Assembly (NCBI GenBank): GCA_018350325.1 | Contig: JAEVLN010000004.1 | Coordinates: forward strand, 3,100,001-3,164,000 | Length of the DNA stretch: 64,000 nt | From: Globodera rostochiensis | Lineage: Eukaryota > Nematoda > Chromadorea > Rhabditida > Heteroderidae | Direction: 5' to 3' | In this document: positions 47,589 through 58,700 of the stretch, in pieces | How the letters are laid out: every line of letters begins with the position of its first letter | Position numbering within the stretch: the first letter of the stretch is position 1 | Made by a program: the position numbers and the translations under genes | The notes under the pieces: model-generated | Told to the model about the DNA's origin: nothing | Seen by the model: only the letters and a program-made list of their open reading frames with translations | Databases searched by the model: none

Positions 47589-49484
47589 ATGCAATATTCA
47601 CTTTCAAATCCCAGCGACCGTCACGAAGAGTTAGAGGACCCATCAGCACAAAACATTCCGAGGTCTCTCATCTTTATAAAGATTTCAAACATTTCCACCG
47701 AGTTTTTGGCTATTGATTTTCTAATAACGGATTGATCGATTTTCGTAATTTTTAGCGCCATTGCCCACTTGGAACAATGTGTCGCGCGAGTCCAATGTCA
47801 ACTTGAACATCTGAACAATGTCGTGGTCCCGCGCACTGAGATACTCACAGACTTTGCTATTCCGCGAAGCGCCGATTTGGACACTGAACGAAATCGGATC
47901 AGAGTGCTTTTTGGGGATCTTTTCAAAAAAATATATATTCTTTCGAATAATTAATTATCCTTTCTGTCTCTTTCACCATGTCTAGTTTTTTTCATTTAGA
48001 TTGCCGATCTCCTACATGCACGTCAACTTTCCGAGTCCTATTTAATGCGTCTGCGCGAGGCCGATAGGCGCAATGCTCAGCAACGCCAACGTTTGGACGC
48101 GTTGGAGACCCGCACGACAATGGCCGAGTCGGTGTGCACAGAGCAAATGACACTAAATAGGGAAGTAATTCTCTCCTTTATTGGATTATTTTATTTTATC
48201 GTTTTTTATAGCTTGCTGAGGTTTCAATCCGAACACTTCGTCAATTTTGCGATGTTGAGCGAAGGCGTGCCGGTGCGATCAAAGCGGCAAACAATCGTTG
48301 CGATTCACTAAACGGGGAATTGGACCGCTGCAAGACCCAGCGGGGACAGCAGGAACAGACTATTGGGCTACTAAGAGAAAGCGCAAATTCACTCAATCAG
48401 GTTTTGCTATTTTAAATAAAATTTATTAAACGAATTTGCATTTTTGAGGAAATGTCTTCACTTGCACACCAGCTTAACAGGGTCGAGTCGGAGAAGAATG
48501 CGTTGAGGCTGGAGAGGGACAAGTTCAAGGGCGAAGCGGACTGTGAGAATTGACACTCGAAAAAAACCATAACTATTATTTTCTCAAAAAAGCGCTCCAA
48601 GCTATGCTGGTCGAGCAGGAGAACACCATTGCTGTGGTGCGCGAGCGCGAGATGACTGCTGTTTTGGAGCTGCGCCAACGCGACGCACTGGTGGACAGTT
48701 TGGCGAAGGAGAGGGCCGATCTTGAGAAGGAGATATTGCGGACGCGGAAGGAGTTCGAGAGTCTATTGGCCAGACAGGAACGGGAGACGGACAAGCAGCT
48801 GGTCAGAAATTTTGGTAGAAATGCAGCTTAAAATGCCAAAAATACCTAAAAACAAATTTTTTTTGTGGTCCCCGATTTGGTTTCGTCACATTTAGAGACT
48901 TTTGAACACATTCGGAAAATTCTCCCTTTTCACCTGGAAAACTGCTTTTTCATTTGAGGAGGAGAAGAGACGGGAGGTGATGGCTGAGCTCCGAGCCAAC
49001 CATCGGACGGAGGTAGAGCAATTTCGGCACGCGCTTCGCCAGCACAAGTCGGACTTCGAGGCGGCGATGCAGGCAAGGAAAGTCTCAAAAATCGGCTAAC
49101 TATCCCCCTTAAATGCAGGAAGCGCTGCGCGAGACGCAGAAATTGGCGGCCGAGCGTGAGGAGTACTTCAACAACTGGCGTCGGCTGGAGGAGACGCTAG
49201 AGCAGTACAAACAGAAATTGCGCTCTACACTGAGCCGGAAGATGGTTGCCAAGTGCAGGTGCTTCCCGTTTGGACTAAAAATTACCATTTTATTTTGCAG
49301 TGAGCTCGTGCGCGATCTGAGAGAGATTGGAGGTAGTTGATTTGCACAAGCCCATAATGATTTGAATTTTCATCAAAAAGGTGATGAGAACGAGCGGCCA
49401 GCACAGACTCCTCGCACGCTAGAACCGCCCGAAAATGTGGCACAACGCTTCTTGAATGAGATGTCAAGCGGGCGATCCGAATAA
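47589..49484 (+). CDS. Coiled-coil protein of unknown function
   Basis: ATG at 47589 follows an acceptor-like GTAG and opens MQYSLSNPSDRHEELEDP; the donor at about 47661 joins in phase to SAIAHLEQCVARVQ (47757). Later exons (48000-48160, 48211-48400, 48450-48540, 48592-48800, 48955-49070, 49117-49256, 49300-49330, 49380-49484) are almost wholly charged heptads rich in Glu, Arg, Gln and Leu, for example VVREREMTAVLELRQRDAL and EEKRREVMAELRANHRTEV. The C-terminus TPRTLEPPENVAQRF...SGRSE is not coiled and is stopped by TAA 49482-49484. No catalytic or membrane motif seen. Length about 400-450 residues. It could be a centrosomal, cytoskeletal or tethering protein, but I recognise no family. AATAAA at 49581-49586 follows. 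Confidence 0.75.
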
Positions 49485-50239
49485 AACAATCATTGGATGA
49501 ATATATTGTAGTTATTGGAGATGTACTAGTAACTATAGTAGTTAATGATTTGTAAAACTAGAAGTACTTCGAATTTTGGAAATAAATCTGTTTTGAACAA
49601 ATAACCGAACGACATGGTCTCTAATTAGGAGTATGTTTTTCTAAGAATTACTAAAGGAACAGACAGCTCAAAACATTTTTTATTTGAACATCGTCTCCTT
49701 GCCTCCTTATTAGTTCAATTTGTGTCCGTTTCGAAACACTGACTAATTTGGTCGTGGTCAATTCTTTTGTTTTCAGAAAATTTAGTTTTCCTTAATTTGA
49801 TCGATCAATATCGTTTTTTTAACTTAGAAAAGATTTAACTTTCAATTATGCGGCTTTATATTTTTTTATCCCTGTGTATGAAGTCGTGCGTCCGGTATTT
49901 GGTTTGGCGATCTCACACTTCATCAAATGGGCGACCAATTGTCACCTAGTGCCCAGCAGTTGTCCGATGTAAGTCCGAATTTTTGTGACCAGTTGCGTTT
50001 TCAGTCGCATCGCATCAATCACTTCCATTCACCTCCCTTCCAACTCCCCAAATCCTTTCGTTCTTGCACATAACTAAATCAATCAATAGCCTTTCTTTGT
50101 CCCCTTCCTTTCCCCTTCATTCGTTTAAGAGAGATACCTCAGCTTTGAGTCAGTTTTCTTATACAAACATTTTTAGCTATCTTTTTACCTTTTCCGCTCC
50201 CTTTACTATCCTGGTGCTAAACCCGAATGAAATGCCATT
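49485..50239. other. Intergenic with a possible alternative first exon
   Basis: Mostly AT-rich or pyrimidine-rich. At 49927-49968 an ATG opens 14 codons (MGDQLSPSAQQLSD) ending exactly at a consensus donor GTAAGT. It may be an alternative first exon of the deubiquitinase downstream, though I could not join it in frame to 50240 with confidence. Confidence 0.4.
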
Positions 50240-53200
50240 ATGGAGCCACGAAGTCGCAGTGTTCGTCCATATCTGATCCAATCCAATGAGGTTGACAAGT
50301 TTTTGAGGAAGCAGCGTCTTCCATCGCCCTATCGGCGGCCGCTTGCGTACACCCAAAAATTTCCGACCAATGAAACAGATCAAAGCAAAAACGCAACGAC
50401 GAACCATTCATCACCACCATTATCTACCGGGACAACTACGGCATTTAATGGCAGGACGAACTCAAACAATTATTCGGATTCACATTTTACTCCATCGTCG
50501 CGGTCTAACACGTTTTTGGAGAACAAGGTGGGAATTTACGGGAATTAAAATAGATTTTATTCTTTTTTTCAGAAAAAGACAGCTGGAAGATCCCCTTCAG
50601 TTTCGACGAGAAAAGATTTTGATGCATTTATCGCAAGCTTGAATGGATTTGACGAAAAACCGGCTTATGGGCAGCAGTCGAAAGGTTAAAATTTATCATA
50701 AAAGGCCACTGAAAAAACGATACTATTTTAAAATAAATTTAGTCGATTATTATGGACAGCAACAACAAAAACAAGAAGGTCGCGTTATTCCGATCCAGAT
50801 CAAAGCTGACGAGGCGAGAAAGCACAAGACATCGGCCTTAAAAACATTACGTTCTTTCTTTAAGAAGCATCTTGGCTTCTCTAATTCCCCACATAAAAGG
50901 GATTATTCTGCAGAACCAATTGGTGGCAAACGCTTTTCATCAACACTAAATGTTGGTTTGTTTGTTTGTTTTGTGTTGCTTTGCTTGAAGCGATTGCGTT
51001 TGATGTGCTTTTGAATACCATTTTCAGTTAAACTCCCGCCTGTCCTCTGCATCATCGGCAAATCCGTCTGAACATCGTTATTCCAATTCAATTTCTTCGG
51101 GACTCCCTCGCCGTCAATCGTTCAGCTTTCGTAATGAGAGGACACCTGAGCGTCCTTTGCCGGCACTGCCGAATGGCGTGCCGTTCTCTCAATTGGCTCA
51201 TGACGGAGAGCGCCAAAGGTCGTTGTCCATGGCCGAGCCGGAAGATTCGCCTCAGTTCGATGAATTGATGCAACGCTTCTCGAACATTTCGACGACCAAC
51301 CATCGTCCAAGGCTTCCATCCGCATCAATGTATCAATTTCCGACAAAGACGGGCACAACAAACGTCACAACTAAATTTGCTTCATCGACTCTCCCTCCAG
51401 TGCCTTCAGCGGTTTCTCGACAGCCCAGGCAGCAAAATTCGCTGAGTTATTTACAGCCGCGACCGGCAACGAGTGACGTGCCGATGCCAAGAGAAAAATC
51501 TGCCGCTGACAGAGAACTGTTGAAGCGGCAACCATCGAGTTCTGATGGTGTTCCATGTCTGAAAGGTGATGAGGATTTTGTGAAAGCAATTTAAAGGTAA
51601 CCATTGCAGGACTGATGAATCACGGCAACACATGTTACTTCAGTGCCATTATTCAGTGCTTGGCGTGCTGTGAAAAATTTGCCGAATATTTTCTTTGCAA
51701 TGGTCCGGATGAAGCGGCTATGGTTTGTTGTAAAATAAAGAACATTGGCTTGTTTGGACCGAATTTTTCGATAATGAAAGTTTTTTTTTTGTTTATTAAC
51801 AAACACAATTTAGCCATGTTAAAGTTAGTGGTGGGCCCTTTTAATCATTTTTATTACAATAGAAAAGCAATTCTGCTGATCAGTCTGCCGCTCATATGCC
51901 ATTGTTGGCCAATGCATTATCGGCTACTTTGCGTTGTCTATGGTTCAACAACAGTTCAGCGGATTCGTCATGCTATCAACTCTTGCAGCGGATTTCAAAA
52001 GCCAATCCACAATTCATAATCTCTCAACAACAGGTTTAAAATTGTTAATGTTATCCAATTTGACGGAGATTGTTTGGTCCTCGGTTTTAAGATTATGAAA
52101 AGAAAAAGAGCAAATGAATTCATTGTTTTCTTTCAGGATGCCCATGAATGTTTAATTTGGCTTTTGGACCGACTTCATGAAGAAATAATGGAACGCGAGA
52201 CTCGTGGCAACAATCACATTGATAACGACGAGGCAACAATAGTTCACCGGGTTTGTCGCTGGAATCTAATAAGGCCACTTGAAGCTATGCCGAAACTCAA
52301 AAACTAATTTTGGTGTGCACTTTTTTAAGGATGTTTCAAACGATAATATTTTATTTTTTGAGAAAGATTGGTGTTTTAAAATTAAATTCTTTTCAGATGC
52401 AGAAATCGGAAGGCGAATTGGCAAGCGATGCGTTGGAACGTGTCAGCGGTACGAATCGGTCCACAGTGATGGACTTGTTCCGTGCCCAATTTCGCTCTGC
52501 CATGGAGTGCACAAATCCGGTGTGCGGCTTCACCAACCTCACGTTTGACCCGTATTCGTCCATTTCGTTGAGTGTACCATTGCCGAAGCGGTAACAATTT
52601 GATTAAATTGTTCTTATTTTAATAAATTGAATGAGAATTACCATTTAGTCCCAGTGAACTCTCTGTGCTCTTTATTCCGTTTTTTGGGGCGAGGCAGATC
52701 ATTCGTTACCATTTCCAATTAGCTGATCCGTTGTACACCATTTGGGACGTGAAGGAGCGCGTGATGCAGCACGTCCGGGCACTATCTGAACAGGTGAGCT
52801 TGGTTTTCTTATCAATTTGTTAATTTAATACAAATTAAGGCTATTTGCTGCCAAATCCAACCCAATGGCCAGTGCCAATTCTTTTCTGATAATGTCAAAT
52901 TGGATGAACGCATTAAAGAGATCACATTGCTGGAATTGCCGAAGCTAAATGAGCAACAGCAGCTGCAGGAGATGATTGTTGTCATTGTTGTGTTTGTGGT
53001 TGGCATAGTTCCGGATGGAGAAAGGTGTGCATATAACGACATAAACCTATTTTTCTAGTTCTGAAATTTGTTCATTTTGTCACAGAAAAAAACGTGGACT
53101 TTTTTCCCACTATTGGCTTATTTGGCGAAAAAAATTTTTTTAGGTACGGTAATCCGTTTGTGGTGGTGCTGAACCGTCACTGGAGCTATGAACGCATCAG

Positions 53201-54848
53201 CAGTTTTCTGCTCGAGAAGGGCTCCTTTCTGCTTCCGCGAGCCTACTACCCACTTCCGGCTGATTACACACTACTCATCCAACACTCCCCTGAGCAGGTC
53301 GCTTGTCTAGATCCGGGCATGGCGATGCCATTGTTCCACGAGTACATCAACAAGTCGGTTACTTTATTTTAAGGAAAAATTACCCTTTTTTATAATAAAT
53401 TCAAAAGTAAGGTAGGGCCAAAATTAAAGTCCCAATCATTTGCTAATTCTTCCATTCTTAGAACGTTGTCCGACCAAAAGTCCACAGCTCCTGCCTTGAA
53501 GCTGATCGTCGAGTGGAGTGAATCAGTTCGGCACGAGTTTCAGAAAGTGTCGACGGAGTCGGTTGCCCACGACTACACTTTTTGCCGAGGCCGGTTTCAG
53601 AATGTCAGTTACGGCACTTATGGGCAGGACGAGATCCCGATTCCACTGGGCACATTGATCGACGACTACGTGAAACGGGAGAACATACTGGACTGGAAGT
53701 GTCCGAAGTGTGATCGCTCGCCCGGCCGAAAGGAACTAAAGTTCCACTCGCTGCCCAATGTGCTCATTTTCCACCTGAAGCGATTTGAGTTGGTCAGTTG
53801 GGTTGAATAGTTTTTCTATACTAAAAATGAGTTTTTTTTTAGCTTAATGATGGGATTGCAAGCAAAATTGAGAGTCGGGTGCAGATTCCGCTTGAAGGTC
53901 TTGACATGGGTCCGTACGTGTTCAACCCGGATGTTCGAGCCAGCACACTTCCGAAAGTAATTTTACTCAAAACACAATATAAGCGTCATTTGCTTTAGCA
54001 TAGACGCGACAAGAAGGAGTCCGATTACCTCCATCATCACAAGGATGATACCATGTACGACCTTATCGGCGTGGTTTCCCATTTTGGACAGGTGAGTAAA
54101 AAGAGATAAATTTTTTCCTTCAAAAATTTACTGCTCACAGAGAACAAATTCGGGGCATTACACCGCGACTACACACAACCCGTTGGATGGGCAATGGCGA
54201 ACGTTTGACGATTCCCGTGTGTCCCAATCGGTTGGGGTTGGTGACATTCGCGTGTCCACCAAGTCCTACCTGCTGTTTTACGAGCGACGTCCCCAACAAC
54301 GGCAGGGCGACCAGCCGCTGACGTCCTCCCCCTGCGCCAAATGGTTTCCCAGTGCAGTGCCAGCTCATGTGCTGGACAAGTACAACAACAAAGGCGAGTC
54401 ATGCAGTACCAACAACAGTTGCAACGGATATGTGCCGTTGGTACGGAAAGGTTTGACCATATTCTACACCGACGAACCGTCCGCATCGGAGAATGGAGGT
54501 GACAAACGACGCCAAATTGACCAGGATGATTGTGAAGAGAGGCGCAACAGGATGAGGGCTCGACTGAATGGTGTGGGTGTTATTCCGCCGCCCACGGTGC
54601 CAACCAGATCAGCCTCAGTCACTCCGACCAGTACAGCCGCTGCTGATCATCACCGCAAATACTCGGCTAACAGGAGTATAAACAATGGAAGTGCGTTCGT
54701 TCGTCCGTCAACGGCGACGCTTTACACACCGACGACTAATCGAATGGCCATCAGCAGTTACTCTTCGTTGGCTTATCCCCGCAGTTCCGCCGGCACACGA
54801 ATGACGAACACCAACTACCCGCGCTATTCGCACACATACAAATTTTGA
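50240..54848 (+). CDS. Ubiquitin carboxyl-terminal hydrolase, USP31/USP43-like
   Basis: Cysteine protease (peptidase C19) that removes ubiquitin from proteins. The Ser/Pro/Arg-rich N-terminal region (50240-51590, start MEPRSRSVRPYLIQS) is probably disordered. The Cys box NHGNTCYFSAIIQCL (about 51613-51657) carries the catalytic cysteine; DAHECLIWLLDRLHEEI is at 52137-52187, and the fingers have Cys pairs MECTNPVCGF (52503) and CPKCD (53701), the latter followed by the USP block LPNVLIFHLKRFEL. The His box SGHYTATTHNP (about 54150) and WRTFDDSRV (about 54195) supply the other catalytic residues. The long insertion between finger strands (52650-53460) and the basic, Ser-rich tail (54290-54848) are like USP31/43. 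All catalytic residues are present. A more distant USP placement is possible. Confidence 0.88.
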
Positions 54849-55738
54849 AGATAATTCCGATCATTCAACCATAACAATTCCTTTTCCAAAACTCCCAGCA
54901 GCACATCCGATAATTAATTGTTTGTCGTATTTTTGACTTTCCATTTGTAAGCGGCCTTTTTATCTCTTGTTCTTTGTCGTTTAGCTCCATCTGTTATTGC
55001 CTCGCTCTCTTACGCCGCCGTTTGGCCTTATTTTTCCTGCAATCCCTTGGCGTTGTACATAGACATTTTCAAATGCCTCCCCCCCCCAATCTTCCTACGC
55101 ATTATTAGCCTCCCAATCCGTTGTTTGTACCCGCCGGTGCTTCCACCTATTCTCGTCACCGACATTTTGCAGTTTATAGGCGCAAGAGCATAAAAATTAA
55201 ATTTCTAAATATCGGGAATTACTATAAAAAGACAGTCCCTCAAATTGATTATCCGTTCTCTCCCCAATCAGGCCTCTTAAAAATAGGCAAATGTCATATT
55301 AATCAGTCAGTGTGTGTCTTTCGAAGGGCGGAGTTATGAAACCGCAGGGGAAATATTTAGTTGAAATGGTGCCTGATTCATCAGATTGGCAGAATCAGTG
55401 GAAGAAGGATGAGTGGGCTCACTGATCAAGGATTTCTAAGGGCTGGAGACCATTAATACCCATCACTCCGGCCTTGCCAATTCATTTCGAAATGCTTAAA
55501 ATTTCCTTACTAATATTTTTTTTGTCGTTTACCGATGGAGCATCATCACATTCTTCAGAAGGTTGCTGATTGGTGTTTGACAAATTATGGGGGGGGGGGG
55601 GGGGTGGCGTCCGATCGATGGTCACCGATCCCGAGGTCAAAATATTTTATCTACTACCGGAGATTCGGTTCCAGGGATGTAACCGTATTACGGATTGGAC
55701 ATGGTTGGGTCCGGCATGCCGGATTGCTGATTGTTTGA
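54849..55738. other. Intergenic
   Basis: Contains the USP 3' UTR (AT and pyrimidine-rich) and a 17-base G run (about 55588-55604). No coding exon seen. Confidence 0.5.
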
Positions 55739-58700
55739 ATGTCCTCAGATTCCGGCCAATCCGACATTGAAGAGATGATAAGGCTGCCGCCACCAAAGTC
55801 GAAGCAACATCACTCTTCCGAAGATTCTTCGCAGACTGTCGGCGATGAGGCGTTCGAAGATGCGGCCGAGTTGAAGCGGATGGACCTGGAGAATTTTTGT
55901 TTTGGCAGTGGCGACTCCTTCCAGCTTGGCCCGTGCAGTTCAAGGTGAGCTGAGAGGGGGGGGGGGTGGAGGAGGGCACGTCAGACCGTCCATCATCCAA
56001 CAGCCCATGCCGAAAAGGGATGAACTCCGAAAAGTTGGAGTGCCGGACATCCAAAATGATAATGAACTGGCCCAATTAGCTCATTTGTATCTCAAAAATG
56101 TTGGGCTTCATCTGCTCCAAGCCACGAGGCCCTGCCCCCGGTCTAATGGCTTTTGAAAACTTCCCACGAAAATGTTCATTCCATCAAAGCTTTCTCAAGT
56201 GCGGCAACAGCCAGAAGCCGTTTACCTTCGCTGAATGCCCTCTGGGCAGCGTTTTCGAGGGCAAACAATGTAAAAGGAAGGCACTCCATGCCCAGAAATA
56301 ACGCAAATTTGCAGGTAAAGAGGCACGAAAGGTTCGGGATTGCTTTGTGCCGGAGGTTAATTTGTTGAACGATGCAACTGAGAAACTGGCGCAGGTGTTC
56401 AGTTTGAACATTTTGAAGTTTTATGGCCAAAATGAATTCTACCGGATGCAAAATTCAAATTTTAACATACGATCCGTTCAGGCGGTGCATTTTTGCGCTC
56501 AACGGAGTCCCTTTGACGCAACACTTTACTCTTTCGACGGGTCCGACCCGAGCCAAAATTGCTCTCGTCAGGCTCTGATTTGTCGGGGGATGGCATCAGC
56601 ACCGTTGGCCATCGGATGTGCTCCAGGTGGACCCAATAAATAATTTTAGGAGAGGGGGGGGGGGGGGAGGGGTTCGCATACCCTTTAATGTGTTTTTGAA
56701 TTTTACTTATATTTTTATGCGATTTACTTTTTTTGCTAAAACATAAAAAACTATTGGCAAAATGCAAACTATTTTCCCGCAGGCAAATCGCTGGACACAA
56801 AAACGCTGAGCTGTGTCGATGCCGCCGAGCAGTGCGCTGTGATGCCCAGCTCTGCCCTAAGGCCTATTCGGCAGAAGCTGCTCCACCTGTACTGCTCCAA
56901 GTTGCGTTCAACGGAGAAAATCGTTTTTCCGCCGCCGTTGCCGCCCAATCAAATGCGTGCCGAAGATGATGAACCGGCGACAGTGCAACAAGCAATGGTC
57001 CAAATATCATTCGATGCCCAACAGGATCGGTGCCGAAATTGGTGAGTGAACTTTTGGCACCGAACGAACAACCAGACCAATTTGGTGTTGATGTCGTGTA
57101 GATGGGGAATCGGATTGATCTTTTCAAAATCGAATGAAGGTACGCGGTATGTGAGCCAGAAGCCGAGTCGGAGTTGGTCTTCTGCGACAATGGCAAAATG
57201 TTTGACCCGTCAAAGCGCATTTGTCGACGCATTTTGCCCAACGACCGGTGTCCATTTAACGGAGTTTGCCGGTGGGTTAGTCGCCAAATCTGTCAAAAAT
57301 AAAATTGGCAAATTAAGGGGTTGGGAGTGGCGAATGAGTCCGGTGGGCGAATGTCGTCGTGACTTTCTGTTCTGCAACGGCGTTCGTCCGCAACTGTTCC
57401 AATGCGAGCGGGACCAGCAAGTGTTCAGGGACGGGGAGTGCACCGCCGCAAGTTCGGCATGCGATGTGTGCCAGCCGGGCGAGACGAAGAGGTCCACCGA
57501 CAAATGCGAGGAGGTGGAGAGCCATTCCAATTTATTTGTTGTCCAAATTCCCTCCCAAATCAGTCCAAATTCCCTCCAAATCAGTTCAAATTCTCTCCCA
57601 AATCAACTCAAATTTATTTTTTGTCCAAATTCCCTCCCAAATCAGTCCAAATTCTCTCCCAAATCAGTCCAAATTCCCTCCCAAATCAGTCCAAATTCCC
57701 TTCCAAATCAGTCCAAATTCCCTCCCAAATCAGTCCAAATTCCCTCCCAAATCAGTCCAAATTCCCTCCAAATCAGTCCAAATTCTCTCCCAAATCAACT
57801 CAAATTCATTTTTTGTCCAAATTCCCTCCCAAATCAGTCCAAATTCTCTCCCAAATCAGTCCAAATTCCCTCCCAAATCAGTCCAAATTCTCTCCCAAAT
57901 CAGACCAAATTCCCTCCCAAATCAGTCCAAATTCCCTCCCAAATCAGTCCAAATTCCCTCCCAAATCAGTCCAAATTCCCTCCCAAATCAGTCCAAATTC
58001 CCTCCCAAATCAGTCCAAATTCCCTTCCAAATCAGTCCAAATTCCCTCCCAAATCAGTCCAAATTCCCTCCCAAATCAGTCCAAATTCCCTCCCAAATCA
58101 GTCCAAATTCCCTCCCAAATCAGTCCAAATTCCCTCCCAAATCAGTCCAAATTCCCTCCCAAATCAGTCCAAATTCCCTCCCAAATCAGTCCAAATTCCC
58201 TTCCAAATCAGTCCAAATTCCCTCCCAAATCAGTCCAAATTCCCTCCCAAATCAGTCCAAATTCCCTCCCAAATCAGTCCAAATTCCCTCCCAAATCAGT
58301 CCAAATTCCCTCCCAAATCAGTCCAAATTCCCTCCCAAATCAGTCCAAATTCCCTTCCAAATCAGTCCAAATTCCCTCCCAAATCAGTCCAAATTCCCTC
58401 CCAAATCAGTCCAAATTCCCTTCCAAATCAGTCCAAATTCCCTCCCAAATCAGTCCAAATTCCCTCCCAAATCAGTCCAAATTCCCTCCCAAATCAGTCC
58501 AAATTCCCTCCCAAATCAGTCCAAATTCCCTCCCAAATCAGTCCAAATTCCCTCCCAAATCACCTCAAAGTTTTTCTTCTGCGAACGGGACGACAGCACG
58601 GGACGCTTCCATTGGCGTCAGTACATTTGCACGAACGGTCGCGTTTACAACCCCCAAACGCGCGAATGTGCGCCGCACGGCTCCTTCAATTGTCCAAAAC

